A stretch of DNA of 64,000 nucleotides from Saccharicrinis sp050589685 (GTDB lineage Bacteria > Bacteroidota > Bacteroidia > Bacteroidales > Marinilabiliaceae). Of this stretch, positions 42,347-51,478 are shown one piece after another. Position 1 is the first letter of the stretch. Every line of letters begins with the position of its first letter. The stretch spans positions 62,001-126,000 of the forward strand of contig NZ_JBNGOS010000005.1 in NCBI RefSeq assembly GCF_050589685.1, in the 5' to 3' direction. The notes under the pieces were generated by a model. That model searched no databases and was not told the origin of the DNA. It saw nothing but the letters and a program-made list of their open reading frames with translations. The position numbers and the translations under genes are program-made.

Positions 42347-43804
42347 TTATAGGTCGTAGATAGTCCTCTTTTGGGGTTTGTTTTTACGTAGCTGTTTCCT
42401 GCGAAAGTTATTGTAGATTTCGGAAAAAACTTGCGCAAAATTCTCTTCCGGAGCAGGGGCGGGAGAAAGCACCATATTACCTTCCGGATTTATTAAGTAA
42501 TAGGTAGGTAACACTTTGATATTATAATCCAGGAGTACCTTGGCGTTTTGTCCAAAATGAAGGAATTGCCAACTGAACTTGTTATTCTTAACATAGGCCA
42601 TAGCCTCATCAGGATCTTCGTCGGTTAGTATGGTCACTATTTCCATATCCTTCTTATAGGTCTGTGCCATCATCTCCAATACCTGAAAATCTTTCTTGCA
42701 GGCATAGTTTTTGGTGTTGGCAAAATTAAGGTAGACAAATTTCCCTTCGTAGTCCTGAAGCACCATGGTCTTTGATCCTGATAGATTTTGAAGTTCAAAC
42801 TCGGGAGGAGCCTTGCCAACATTTAATTTGGTGATTTTGTCTAATATATCGGATGCAATTTTGTTGTTTTGATCATTGGCACAACTGTCTTTTGCACTCT
42901 TCACAATGTTGGTGATTTTAAGTTTGGAATAGGCATTGGAATAGTAACCTGTATATAAGTTTTTTAGCACGATCAATTCGGCCAGTTCCCTGTTTTTGAA
43001 AAGCGTGTCCTCGGAAAGCGATAGCGTAATTAATTTAAAGGATTCGGATTTGTTCCATGTATTTTTAAAACTTAGACCTTCTTTCGAGGAAAGGTAATAA
43101 TGGAAAAAATTATTAAACTGACGGTTAAAGGATGCCCAATACGTATCTAAATAATATAAAACAGGTATTGTAGAAAATCCTTTATAAATGGCACTTCGGG
43201 GTTTACTGGAATAAACATATTCGTACAGGTTTTGGTATTTAAAATGTTTGTAATAATAAAACCAACTTCCATTTTCTGCAGGAAATTCAACATCGGTTTC
43301 GTTTTTTATTTTAAACAATTCTTTTTTATTTCCCGTTAAAACAATGCGTTTGATGTTTTTGTTAAACAGGGAGTTGTATTTTTCTTCAAATGTAGCAGTT
43401 CTGCGGTTTATTTCGTCGGGTGAAGAATTTTGCACCCCCAAAACTACAGATTCCGGATTGAAAAAAGGATTTAGTTTGTCTTCCGGTTTTATTGGCCTGT
43501 ATAAGGGTAGGGTTACGACGTATGTTCTGCCAGGTTCTACATATAGGTGGCTCCTTAATACACCTAAATTAATATATATCTTGGTTATTTCGTCAACGGG
43601 AAAAGTGGTGCTAAAGTTTCCTTGGGGATCAACGGAAAAGGTTTTTAAGTCTTCAAAACTGCGGGTTATGTAATTGCTTTGTCGTTCAATAGTCAATCGC
43701 ATATTGGAATAGCCGGGTGCATTGCCTCGCAAAGTGACCTGGTCGCTTTGCGCGTTGGTAATTCCCCAACTGACAAATAATATGACTATCCAAATCCCTC
43801 GCAT
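42347..43804 (-). CDS. TlpA/thioredoxin-fold lipoprotein-like envelope protein lacking the first redox cysteine
   Basis: 485 residues, signal peptide (1-19). A large N-terminal half of unknown type (about 20-330), typical of Bacteroidota TlpA-like proteins, precedes a thioredoxin domain (about 335-480). Where active members have C-x-x-C, this one has T-K-N-Y-A-C-K-K-D: Asn366 replaces the first cysteine, Cys369 is the second. The cis-proline (V-L-P-T-Y-Y-L) is kept. A redox relay is therefore unlikely; it may act as a chaperone or by single-cysteine chemistry. It precedes coaD by 3 bp, in reverse orientation order. Confidence 0.72.
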   Translation of the reverse strand: MRGIWIVILFVSWGITNAQSDQVTLRGNAPGYSNMRLTIERQSNYITRSFEDLKTFSVDPQGNFSTTFPVDEITKIYINLGVLRSHLYVEPGRTYVVTLPLYRPIKPEDKLNPFFNPESVVLGVQNSSPDEINRRTATFEEKYNSLFNKNIKRIVLTGNKKELFKIKNETDVEFPAENGSWFYYYKHFKYQNLYEYVYSSKPRSAIYKGFSTIPVLYYLDTYWASFNRQFNNFFHYYLSSKEGLSFKNTWNKSESFKLITLSLSEDTLFKNRELAELIVLKNLYTGYYSNAYSKLKITNIVKSAKDSCANDQNNKIASDILDKITKLNVGKAPPEFELQNLSGSKTMVLQDYEGKFVYLNFANTKNYACKKDFQVLEMMAQTYKKDMEIVTILTDEDPDEAMAYVKNNKFSWQFLHFGQNAKVLLDYNIKVLPTYYLINPEGNMVLSPAPAPEENFAQVFSEIYNNFRRKQLRKNKPQKRTIYDL

Positions 43805-43807
43805 CGT

Positions 43808-44284
43808 TTATCTGTTGTATTCGGCCATTTTTTGTCTAATCTTCTCGGGAATAAACTGGCTGGCATCCCCGTTGTGGCTTATAATGTCCCTGACGATAGA
43901 TGAGTTGACCGGTGTGTGTTCCGGTGTTGTTAATAAAAATACGGACTCTATTCCGGTCATCGCTTTGTTGACTTGCGCAATCGCTCTTTCGTATTCAAAG
44001 TCGGCAGCGGTACGTATCCCTCTAAGGATATAACCGGCATTAACGGTTTTAGCAAAATCCACGGTAAGTCCCTGATACTTGGATACTTTAACATTAGGCA
44101 AGTCGTTAAACAGGTATTTCACCCACTCAATACGGGTATCCACAGGATAAAAATCCCGTTTTTGGGCGTTATAGCCAAGGCCAATAATTATTTCATCAAA
44201 AAGGTCAACGGCCCTTTGTACAATATTTTCGTGACCAATTGTAAAGGGATCAAACGAACCTGGGAAAATTGCTATGCGTTTCAT
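43808..44284 (-). CDS. coaD: Phosphopantetheine adenylyltransferase
   Basis: 158 residues. N-terminal G-S-F-D-P-F-T-I-G-H at 9-18 is the nucleotidyltransferase T-x-G-H motif; later R-G-I-R-T-A-A-D-F-E-Y-E (about 87-98) and a C-terminal V-N-S-S-I-V-R region are as expected for CoaD. It transfers AMP to 4'-phosphopantetheine, the penultimate step in coenzyme A synthesis. Length is normal. It is upstream of the TlpA-like gene by 3 bp and probably co-transcribed. Confidence 0.93.
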   Translation of the reverse strand: MKRIAIFPGSFDPFTIGHENIVQRAVDLFDEIIIGLGYNAQKRDFYPVDTRIEWVKYLFNDLPNVKVSKYQGLTVDFAKTVNAGYILRGIRTAADFEYERAIAQVNKAMTGIESVFLLTTPEHTPVNSSIVRDIISHNGDASQFIPEKIRQKMAEYNR

Positions 44285-44489
44285 GGGTATAAATTATAAT
44301 ATTCCATTTCCTTACCTCTATAACATTGGGGTAACTCACCAGTATAGTGCAAAGAAACAACGGTTCCGTTGATCTTTGAGTTCAATAGGTTCGTTTACTT
44401 TTACTCGTTTTAACCGAGGGAATTCAATAGCTATGCCATCTTTCAACGAGCGTAAAGTTGTAAAAATACCTTTACTCCACAAAGAACTA

Positions 44490-45923
44490 TTACCAAAACT
44501 TAATTTTAAATGTGGCAAAAGCAGCCATCCGCAACAGGATAACCCCGTGTTTAAAACGGCTAATGTTGGTATCGCCGTATTTTCTTTCGCGATACCTTAT
44601 GGGCAGATCTATTATTTTCAGATTCAGTTTATAAGCTCCGAATAAAAGGTCGAAATCTCCGAAGGGATCAAATTCCCCAAAAAATTTCCTGTTGGCCGCC
44701 AGCTTTTCATAATCGGACCTAAACATTACTTTAGTCCCGCACAGCGTATCTTTAATAGGCCGTTCCAAAATATAGGAAAAGAATTTGCTAAAGAAATGAT
44801 TGCCGATGGTGTTTAACGGGCGCATGGCATTTTTTTCCATGGGGTAAACCAGACGGACCCCATTAATAAACTCTCCTTTACCGGAGGTGATAGCGTTGTA
44901 AAACTTGGGCAAATCTTCAGGTGGTACGGTTAGGTCGGCATCCAATATCATCAGGATATCTCCGGTAGCAGCGGCAAAGCCTTTCCGAACAGCATCCCCT
45001 TTACCTTTCCCATCCTGCTGCATTATCTTGATGTTGTGGGATGATTTATATTTCTCATGCGCCTTTTGGATGGCGTGCCATGTGTCGTCGGTGGAGTTAC
45101 CCTCCACAAAAATAATTTCAACTTCCTTTCCGAACATGGGTATTCGTACGATGGCATCTTCAATGTTCCGTGTTTCATTTCTGGCAGGAATAACCACTGT
45201 TGTACTATATCTGTTATCTAATTCATTAAGGGAGATTGATGGGGGAGTTGGCCGTGCAAAAACGAATTGGTTTAGACCCATTCGGTTGAGTAAGGGCAAA
45301 CGACTGAGAAAACGGTTGAAGAAAGGAGACAGAACAGGAATATGGTACGGTAGAAACATGCTCCTGTTTTCTTTGTAAGTTTCAAAACCCGAAAGGTAAA
45401 GCAGGTTTTGTATATCAGAGGAAGAGAGCCAGTTCTGTCGCGGGGATTTTCGCTTAACGCCAATGGTTTCGGCAAAACGGATAAATGGTTCCCACATCCG
45501 GTTGTAATAGGTTACGATTATTCGGGTTTTTTCGTGCGATACTTTAGCCAGTTGCAAAAATACCGATTCTACATCGGGCAGCACCCCGATAATATTTGAA
45601 AGGATAATAACGTCGTATTTTTTATGCAGTTTAATGTCCTCGGCAGCCATCTCATGAAAATGGATGTGAGGAAACCTCCTACGAGCTATTTCAATCATTT
45701 TAGGCGAAAAATCGATGCCTGTCTTTTCTTTCCCATTTATGGAATCCAAAAGATCGCCTTGGCCGCACCCTACCTCTAATATGGAACAATCGGGATGAAT
45801 GAAATAACTACAGTATTTTGAAATGGAGTTCCAGTAATATGACCTTCTTCGGCGGTATTTGATCCACTTTTCCGAAAAGTTGTCCCAATATTCTTTAATT
45901 TCCCGATTGCTGTATGGTGTCAT
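44490..45923 (-). CDS. Fusion: SAM-dependent methyltransferase plus GT2 glycosyltransferase
   Basis: 477 residues. Residues about 10-220 are a class I methyltransferase with motif I L-E-V-G-C-G-Q-G-D at 49-57, then D-F-S-P-K-M-I-E-I-A. From about 240 a GT2/GT-A domain begins (T-T-V-V-I-P-A-R-N-E-T-R-N-I), with a D-A-D-x-x-x-P-P-E-D metal/nucleotide site and the C-G-T-K-V-M-F-R acceptor loop. The second half resembles dolichol-phosphate-mannose-synthase-like transferases. It overlaps the membrane protein gene at 45895 by 29 bp, so one likely provides a lipid-linked sugar for the other. The fusion is the noteworthy point. Confidence 0.82.
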   Translation of the reverse strand: MTPYSNREIKEYWDNFSEKWIKYRRRRSYYWNSISKYCSYFIHPDCSILEVGCGQGDLLDSINGKEKTGIDFSPKMIEIARRRFPHIHFHEMAAEDIKLHKKYDVIILSNIIGVLPDVESVFLQLAKVSHEKTRIIVTYYNRMWEPFIRFAETIGVKRKSPRQNWLSSSDIQNLLYLSGFETYKENRSMFLPYHIPVLSPFFNRFLSRLPLLNRMGLNQFVFARPTPPSISLNELDNRYSTTVVIPARNETRNIEDAIVRIPMFGKEVEIIFVEGNSTDDTWHAIQKAHEKYKSSHNIKIMQQDGKGKGDAVRKGFAAATGDILMILDADLTVPPEDLPKFYNAITSGKGEFINGVRLVYPMEKNAMRPLNTIGNHFFSKFFSYILERPIKDTLCGTKVMFRSDYEKLAANRKFFGEFDPFGDFDLLFGAYKLNLKIIDLPIRYRERKYGDTNISRFKHGVILLRMAAFATFKIKFW

Positions 45924-47574
45924 TTTTTATGATGGTTTTGTCGGGCTCGGTGGCCGCATAATTTATTTTAAATAGATAGGTAGGCTCTTGGCTGCCAAAT
46001 TTCTTAACGACCTCTAGAGAATTAGGGTATTGATTAACGATGACTGCCAAGAATCGCTGAATGGTATTAATGGATTGCCCGGTGTATCTTTGCGGATTTT
46101 TCCTCAGGCTTGCCATCATCACATGACTAATGTCTCGTTCTTTAAGGTATTGAACCAGTTCGTCGGCATTTTTTGAAGGGATGCGGTAAATGCCGTGGAA
46201 CTTCTTTCCTTTGCCATAAATGCGGGCCATGTTGGGCTTTCTGCACGCCACAAACATTTTTTCATCAAGCTCATTGTGGCAGTATTCGGCCATCTTTAAA
46301 TAATTGACCCAGTCAGGAGTATAGCCATATAGCTTGTCGCCATTTAAGTTTTTAGACAACGTTGTAATATCAATTGTTTTAGTGCCGTTGTTAAAGGTAA
46401 GCCCTGCCGAAACAAGGAATGCCGCCAAAACTAAATTGTCGATAAAAAACAGTTTTTTGTCTTTGCCGGGTGAAATCAAACTTTCAGAAAGAACCAGCAA
46501 TGCAAGGGGCACAAAAGGGATTATCAATCGATATTGATCCCATGTTTTTTGCAAAGAGAAAAATGTAATCCCCAGCATAATAGCCAGGTAAATGGATGTG
46601 AAAAACAATGCTTTATTTTTTCGGGCAAAATAGACAAGGCCAATTAAAAAAATAAGATATAGGGTTATGGTAAGAATAGGCGAAATGTTTCTATTGCCTT
46701 CGGATCTAAACCCGGCAATACGCATTAAATGCTTCGAGAGGTATAAGTTCGAGTTGTCCTTATACCGTGTTAAAAACCCTTTGAAATCTTCTCTGCCTTC
46801 CGTTTTATCATAAGGGTTTTTTTGCAGCAGTTGCGAGGATTGTTCACCCGATTTCACAGGGATACCCCAACCCGCGTATCTGCCGTTGTAAAAAAGAAAG
46901 AGTATCCCGGCAAAAAAAATACTTAAATACAAAACTCTGGCAAATTGTTTTTGAAGCAGATAAAAAACAACAATGGCAACTATTGCCCCAAACCCTACGG
47001 TTCTGGTTAAAAATAAAGCTACGCAGAGTAGCGAGATGCAAACCAAAAAAGTTATTTCTATTTTGTCAGGAATCCAGATATTGGGACGGCTCGACATTCC
47101 CTTAAACACAAAATAGAAAAGGATGGCCTGAAGCACTATAAAGAAGGCTTCGGAATAGGTCTGGCTCGCAAAAAACAAGAAGTGATGGCTTGTGCTCAGA
47201 ATGGCCATTGTATAAAACAAAGATATATAAGATACCTTGCCTCTAAAACTTCTGTAAAAGATAAAAATGAAACCGATCATAAAAGCTGTTGATGTTAGCT
47301 TTAGAATAATCAGGTTCATGCCGGCTATCCAAATTATTAAGGATAGAAACAGCGGGTAGGCCGGGCCTTGGTAGGTCGGAAATTTATTTGTTTCAATAAA
47401 GTTGATGGCCCGTATGATATAGGATGAGTCATCTCCGGCAATGCTGGGTTTGACATTGAAGTACAATAAGCTGAAAAGAGTATACGCACCCAACAATACA
47501 TAAAAAAGGAGATTGGATTTGCTGCTCAGCCAGTTCTCGGTTTTAAGCGCGAATGTGCTATGTTTTTCTTGCAT
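45895..47574 (-). CDS. ArnT/GT39-like membrane glycosyltransferase
   Basis: 559 residues. About ten transmembrane helices. The first periplasmic loop has A-G-D-D-S-S-Y near 47-53, the acidic pair typical of GT-C enzymes. A soluble C-terminal part (about 440-559) is periplasmic. GT-C enzymes use polyprenyl-phosphate sugars, which fits the GT2 partner overlapping its 3' end. Substrate and acceptor unknown; lipid A or a surface glycan is plausible. It lies 20 bp from the SLC12-like gene, so the three form one transcript. Confidence 0.7.
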   Translation of the reverse strand: MQEKHSTFALKTENWLSSKSNLLFYVLLGAYTLFSLLYFNVKPSIAGDDSSYIIRAINFIETNKFPTYQGPAYPLFLSLIIWIAGMNLIILKLTSTAFMIGFIFIFYRSFRGKVSYISLFYTMAILSTSHHFLFFASQTYSEAFFIVLQAILFYFVFKGMSSRPNIWIPDKIEITFLVCISLLCVALFLTRTVGFGAIVAIVVFYLLQKQFARVLYLSIFFAGILFLFYNGRYAGWGIPVKSGEQSSQLLQKNPYDKTEGREDFKGFLTRYKDNSNLYLSKHLMRIAGFRSEGNRNISPILTITLYLIFLIGLVYFARKNKALFFTSIYLAIMLGITFFSLQKTWDQYRLIIPFVPLALLVLSESLISPGKDKKLFFIDNLVLAAFLVSAGLTFNNGTKTIDITTLSKNLNGDKLYGYTPDWVNYLKMAEYCHNELDEKMFVACRKPNMARIYGKGKKFHGIYRIPSKNADELVQYLKERDISHVMMASLRKNPQRYTGQSINTIQRFLAVIVNQYPNSLEVVKKFGSQEPTYLFKINYAATEPDKTIIKNDTIQQSGN

Positions 47575-47594
47575 AGATAATAAAGAGTGACTGG

Positions 47595-49817
47595 TTATTC
47601 TAATTCTCTTTTACGATAAGCATTCACAAATAAGATATTACCCATACCATCATACTGTGTAAATCTCTCGGTTCCATTTTGAATGTCTTCCGGCGAGAAC
47701 CCTATGATGGTAAGGTCGGCATCGTGACTTTGTTTTCGCACGATGTTCTCTTTGTTTGCCCCTTCGTTAAAAGGTATCATCTGAACGTTGCCTGGTGCTA
47801 TAGGAAGCCTTCCTGATTTGATGAGGTCGAGCCATTTTTTCTTTTCACCATCGAAATCTTTGGATGGAGCCAGGGAATATATCTTAATAAAACCTTTGTT
47901 CCATTCTGGATGCCCGAGAATAATATAGGCCAGTAGAATCATTAGGTTGGCATTGTAGAAGTCGTGCCTGCCTATCCATACATGTATTTCCTTTTTATAA
48001 CCAAATCCTTTTAACGATGTGTTCAGAAAGCAAACGTCCATATTACAGGAGTTGAACAAAGCGTAATTGTTCAGGGCGTTTTTAAGCGGTTCCGGGTTGT
48101 CGCTCGGGAACTCGAAAAGAATGAGGTTGCTTCCTTTGCCAGAAATGCCGGAAAGCTGTATTACCTGGGCAATGGCGCTGGTATAGGAAGGACTGATAAT
48201 CGTATCGATGTACACTCTCGTATTACTGCCCTTAGCCCTCGTGATAAGTCGTTCCAGGGTTTTTTTCGATTCAAGGTTAGTCTGGTAATTAAGCAATCCC
48301 TGGATGTAATGAATATACGTTCCAAAACCATATTTATGCGATATCCAACCCAGGAGGTCAAAAGCGGATTGTCTTGCGAAAGAATCGGCACTGACACATA
48401 CGGCGAAAGGCCTCCAATTATATTCCTGCTCATCTTTGTTGGCCTGCTGAACAAAGATTTGAATTTGCCGGCTTAATTGAAAGGCTACCCCTTTGAATAA
48501 TTTTTCCAAACCACGTCGTTCTGGGCGGTATTTGCTTATTATCAAATAGATAACGACCATGATACTAAGCGAGAATAAAGAATACGTCCACTCCATCTGA
48601 AACATTAACCAAAACGAAAATAGGGCACCTGCCAGGGAATAATACCATCTATTGTGCTTAAAAGTTGGTCGATAGGAAGGGTCTGCGGCAAAATGTTCCA
48701 GAAAACTGATGAGGCAAATAACACCATAGGTTACCATAAAAAACATGGAGATAATTTGTGCCACGAAGTTAACATCGCCAATGCCAACAAAGAAAAATGC
48801 AATAATGATGGTGACTATGGTACCGTTTACCGGGTCATTGTCTTTTTCCTTCCCTTTTGCCAACCATTTGTTTAGGTGTGGGTAAGGCAGGATATCGTCG
48901 AAACCGATGGCCTGCAACGTGCGGGGTGCGACCAGTATAGAGCCAATAGCCGATGATAAAGTCGCAGCTGCTAATCCAATAGGGATAATCGGTCCCCAGA
49001 TGGCAATGCGTTGCATAATAAGTTGATCCGCAGCCAGCTCTTCAGGAGTAGCAGAGATAGTCAGTTTGTAAGCAATAGCGATGTAGATGATCATTCCAAT
49101 TAAAGTAGCCCATAATGTACCTCTGGGGATAGAGGTTTTGGGATCTTTAAGATCGCCGGATAAGCCCAAGCCTGCCGCAATACCGGTAAATGCCGGAAAA
49201 ATAATTGTGAAAACGTAAAAGAACGGTTTTGCATCGGTTGCGGTGGTGTTAATAAGGAAGGTGTGGTTTTCGTTGGTGGGTGAACCCATGAAAAAGAAAA
49301 TGATGGAAAGAAATAGCATGCCAACAACTACATATAGGGCTTTCATGCCTATGTTAGCACCCCTAATCAAAACCACCACACTTAATATGGCCATCATAAG
49401 AAGCGTCACCATCTTTTTGAACACTTCCGGAGCCATGTTGATGGAAATGTAAGGTAAAACTGCGTCAAATGCTTCGCCAAAAGCAATGATATAAAAAGCA
49501 ACGCTAATAGCCTGCGACAAATAAAGTGCGATGCCTATGGCTCCTCCAATATTAAGACCGAACGATCGGGATATGATATAATAGGCACCTCCACCCTGTA
49601 CCTTTTGATTGGTGGCAATTTCAGCCACCGCCAGTGCTGTGGGTATGGTAACCAGATGGCCAACAATTACTATGGTAATTACGCCAAGAAAACCAACGTT
49701 GCCGACGGCCCAACCAAAACGTAAAAATAGGATGGCCCCAAGTATAGTTGAAATAGCTGTCATAAAAACAGGCATGGATCCAAACGATGCATTGGGGTTT
49801 GTCAAAGTTTTTTGCAT
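47595..49817 (-). CDS. SLC12-like amino-acid/cation-chloride cotransporter family permease
   Basis: 740 residues. Twelve transmembrane helices to about 420 in the APC fold (L-G-A-I-L-F-L-R-F-G-W-A-V-G, then G-G-G-A-Y-Y-I-I-S-R-S-F-G), with a large soluble C-terminus (about 450-740) of two Rossmann-like units. This is the layout of bacterial homologues of the Na-K-Cl cotransporters. The ion is not known. It may share a transcript with the two glycosyltransferase genes; functional link not evident. First gene of that group, with start at 49817 and the uracil permease divergent. Confidence 0.82.
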   Translation of the reverse strand: MQKTLTNPNASFGSMPVFMTAISTILGAILFLRFGWAVGNVGFLGVITIVIVGHLVTIPTALAVAEIATNQKVQGGGAYYIISRSFGLNIGGAIGIALYLSQAISVAFYIIAFGEAFDAVLPYISINMAPEVFKKMVTLLMMAILSVVVLIRGANIGMKALYVVVGMLFLSIIFFFMGSPTNENHTFLINTTATDAKPFFYVFTIIFPAFTGIAAGLGLSGDLKDPKTSIPRGTLWATLIGMIIYIAIAYKLTISATPEELAADQLIMQRIAIWGPIIPIGLAAATLSSAIGSILVAPRTLQAIGFDDILPYPHLNKWLAKGKEKDNDPVNGTIVTIIIAFFFVGIGDVNFVAQIISMFFMVTYGVICLISFLEHFAADPSYRPTFKHNRWYYSLAGALFSFWLMFQMEWTYSLFSLSIMVVIYLIISKYRPERRGLEKLFKGVAFQLSRQIQIFVQQANKDEQEYNWRPFAVCVSADSFARQSAFDLLGWISHKYGFGTYIHYIQGLLNYQTNLESKKTLERLITRAKGSNTRVYIDTIISPSYTSAIAQVIQLSGISGKGSNLILFEFPSDNPEPLKNALNNYALFNSCNMDVCFLNTSLKGFGYKKEIHVWIGRHDFYNANLMILLAYIILGHPEWNKGFIKIYSLAPSKDFDGEKKKWLDLIKSGRLPIAPGNVQMIPFNEGANKENIVRKQSHDADLTIIGFSPEDIQNGTERFTQYDGMGNILFVNAYRKRELE

Positions 49818-50002
49818 ATATGTTTAGTTTGATATTCTCAAAAATAGGAAAAAATATATAATGAAGCCGTTATTCTAAAATAATTAAAATTTAGTTGTGG
49901 CGATGAGCTGAATATTTATGGGTATTGGATTTTGTTGGTCTGAATGTAACTGATTTGAGAATAAATTATGGTTAAAAGTCATATTTTTTTCGGTCTTTAT
50001 AA

Positions 50003-50033
50003 TTGACAACGAGCCTTAAAATTATTATCTTAG
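50003..50033 (+). promoter_or_regulatory. Promoter of an orphan leader/sRNA before uraA
   Basis: TTG at 50003-50005 and TATCTTAG at 50026-50033, separated by 20 bases, match the Bacteroidota consensus except one base in the -7 box. Transcription would begin near 50037. Confidence 0.5.
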
Positions 50034-50036
50034 GGG

Positions 50037-50112
50037 CACTCTAAATAGGTTTAGATTACACAGAAATCTTTGAGGAAGCCGGAAAGTCAGGGGTGTCTTT
50101 CCGGCTTTTTTA
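50037..50112 (+). ncRNA. Short leader or small RNA ending in a terminator
   Basis: About 76 nt from the predicted start to the T-run. It holds a small hairpin, AGATT-ACACAGA-AATCT, and ends in a strong terminator (50077-50112). It lies in a divergent gap, so no upstream plus-strand gene can use that terminator. Either an attenuator leader for the uracil permease or an independent small RNA. No ORF longer than a few codons is seen in it. Confidence 0.42.
50077..50112 (+). terminator. Strong intrinsic terminator upstream of uraA
   Basis: AGCCGGAAAG and CTTTCCGGCT make a perfect 10-bp stem around a 10-base loop, followed by seven T. It is 90 bp before the uracil permease ATG. Confidence 0.88.
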
Positions 50113-50170
50113 ATGGGGTAAAAATAAAACTATTAACTTTCCATGGTCGCGAGCGTTTATTATTTTTTTA

Positions 50171-50178
50171 TACTTTCG
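50171..50178 (+). promoter_or_regulatory. Second candidate -7 box directly before uraA
   Basis: TACTTTCG differs from TAnnTTTG in one base and lies 24 bp before the uracil permease ATG. No clear TTG partner. If real, uraA would be transcribed without the upstream leader, making the terminator the end of a separate small RNA. Confidence 0.35.
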
Positions 50179-50201
50179 CACAAATTTCCAAATTGTAATT
50201 T

Positions 50202-51419
50202 ATGCATTCACAAAATCACTTATCGCAACCTAAGCAAATATTGTTGGGTGTGCAATTTCTTTTTGTTGCCTTTGGCGCAACTGTTTTGGTTCCGTTGTTA
50301 GTAGGAATAAATCCATCCATTGCTCTTTTTTCGGCTGGTGTGGGAACTTTAATTTTTCATTTAATAACGAAAGGCAAGGTGCCTGTGTTTTTGGGAAGTA
50401 GCTTTGCTTTTATAGCCCCAATTACCGCTGCTACCGAGAAATTTGGTTGGGCAGGTACGCTATCTGGGATAGTTGCGGTAGGTGTTGTTTATTCAGTGGT
50501 TTCCGTTCTGGTAAAAATTAGAGGGGTTAATTTTATTAAAAAAATATTCCCGTCGGTTGTGGTAGGGCCGGTTATTATGGTTATCGGCCTGTCGTTAGCT
50601 CCGGTGGGTGTCAACATGTCTAAGGGAAACTGGATAATCGCGGGCGTGTCACTGTTGTCGGCAATTATTGCAGTAGTTTATTTTAAAGGAATTATTAAGC
50701 TTATTCCGGTTTTTATAGGAATTGTTGTTGGGTACTTGTTGTCACTGGCGATGGGGAAAGTAGATTTTACGCCCATCCAGGAATCGGCTTGGTTCTCGCT
50801 ACCTAATTTTACCTTGCCTTCTTTCAGTTGGGAAGCTGTTTTGTATATGATTCCTGTTGCCATTGCCCCCTTAATTGAGCATGTTGGCGATATCTATGCC
50901 ATTGGGGCAGTAGCGGAAAAAGACTTTATGGACGATCCGGGCCTAAATAGAACTATGTTAGGTGATGGCATTGCTACAGGTTTTGCAGGTTTAATCGGGA
51001 GTGTTCCAAATACAACTTACTCAGAGGTTACAGGGGCGATTGAGCTTACTAAAGTCACGGATCCGCGGGTTCTGCGGATATCAGCTGTAACCGCCATCGT
51101 GTTTTCGTTGGTAGGTAAGGTGAGTGGAATCTTAAAGTCCATCCCCTCGGAGGTGTTGGGTGGTATTATGCTGTTGTTGTTTGGTATGATCGCGAGTGTA
51201 GGTGTTAAAACCTTGATCGAATCAAAAGCGGATTTCCATAAGACGCGTAATATGGTAATTGTTTCGGTAATACTTACAGTAGGAATTGGTGGTGCAACCA
51301 TTGATTTTGGCGGGTTTTCGCTGGCCGGTATTGGATTGGCATCGGTTGTGGGGGTGTTGCTTAATTTGATATTGCCGGGAAAATCCAGAGGGGTTCATTT
51401 GCAGGGAGAGGAAAACTAA
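50202..51419 (+). CDS. uraA: Uracil permease, NCS2 family
   Basis: 405 residues, about 14 transmembrane segments. Start MHSQNHLSQPKQILLGVQFL. The NCS2 nucleobase signature is seen as E-H-V-G-D-I-Y-A-I-G (about 226-235) and N-T-T-Y-S-E-V-T-G-A (about 269-278). In UraA, Glu in each of these contacts uracil or the proton route, and both are retained. It is a proton-coupled uracil importer at the inner membrane; xanthine specificity cannot be excluded. Monocistronic, with an unusual leader and terminator upstream. Confidence 0.88.
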   Translation: MHSQNHLSQPKQILLGVQFLFVAFGATVLVPLLVGINPSIALFSAGVGTLIFHLITKGKVPVFLGSSFAFIAPITAATEKFGWAGTLSGIVAVGVVYSVVSVLVKIRGVNFIKKIFPSVVVGPVIMVIGLSLAPVGVNMSKGNWIIAGVSLLSAIIAVVYFKGIIKLIPVFIGIVVGYLLSLAMGKVDFTPIQESAWFSLPNFTLPSFSWEAVLYMIPVAIAPLIEHVGDIYAIGAVAEKDFMDDPGLNRTMLGDGIATGFAGLIGSVPNTTYSEVTGAIELTKVTDPRVLRISAVTAIVFSLVGKVSGILKSIPSEVLGGIMLLLFGMIASVGVKTLIESKADFHKTRNMVIVSVILTVGIGGATIDFGGFSLAGIGLASVVGVLLNLILPGKSRGVHLQGEEN

Positions 51420-51478
51420 ATGATATAATGGTAGAAGTCTGCCTTTCCAGATAATCACGCTTGGATTAATATTATAGC

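Noticed and set aside
44336..44518. 60-residue minus-strand ORF between coaD and the fusion gene
   Set aside because: Starts inside the end of the fusion gene, with no recognisable motif or ribosome site. It cannot be excluded, but nothing supports it.
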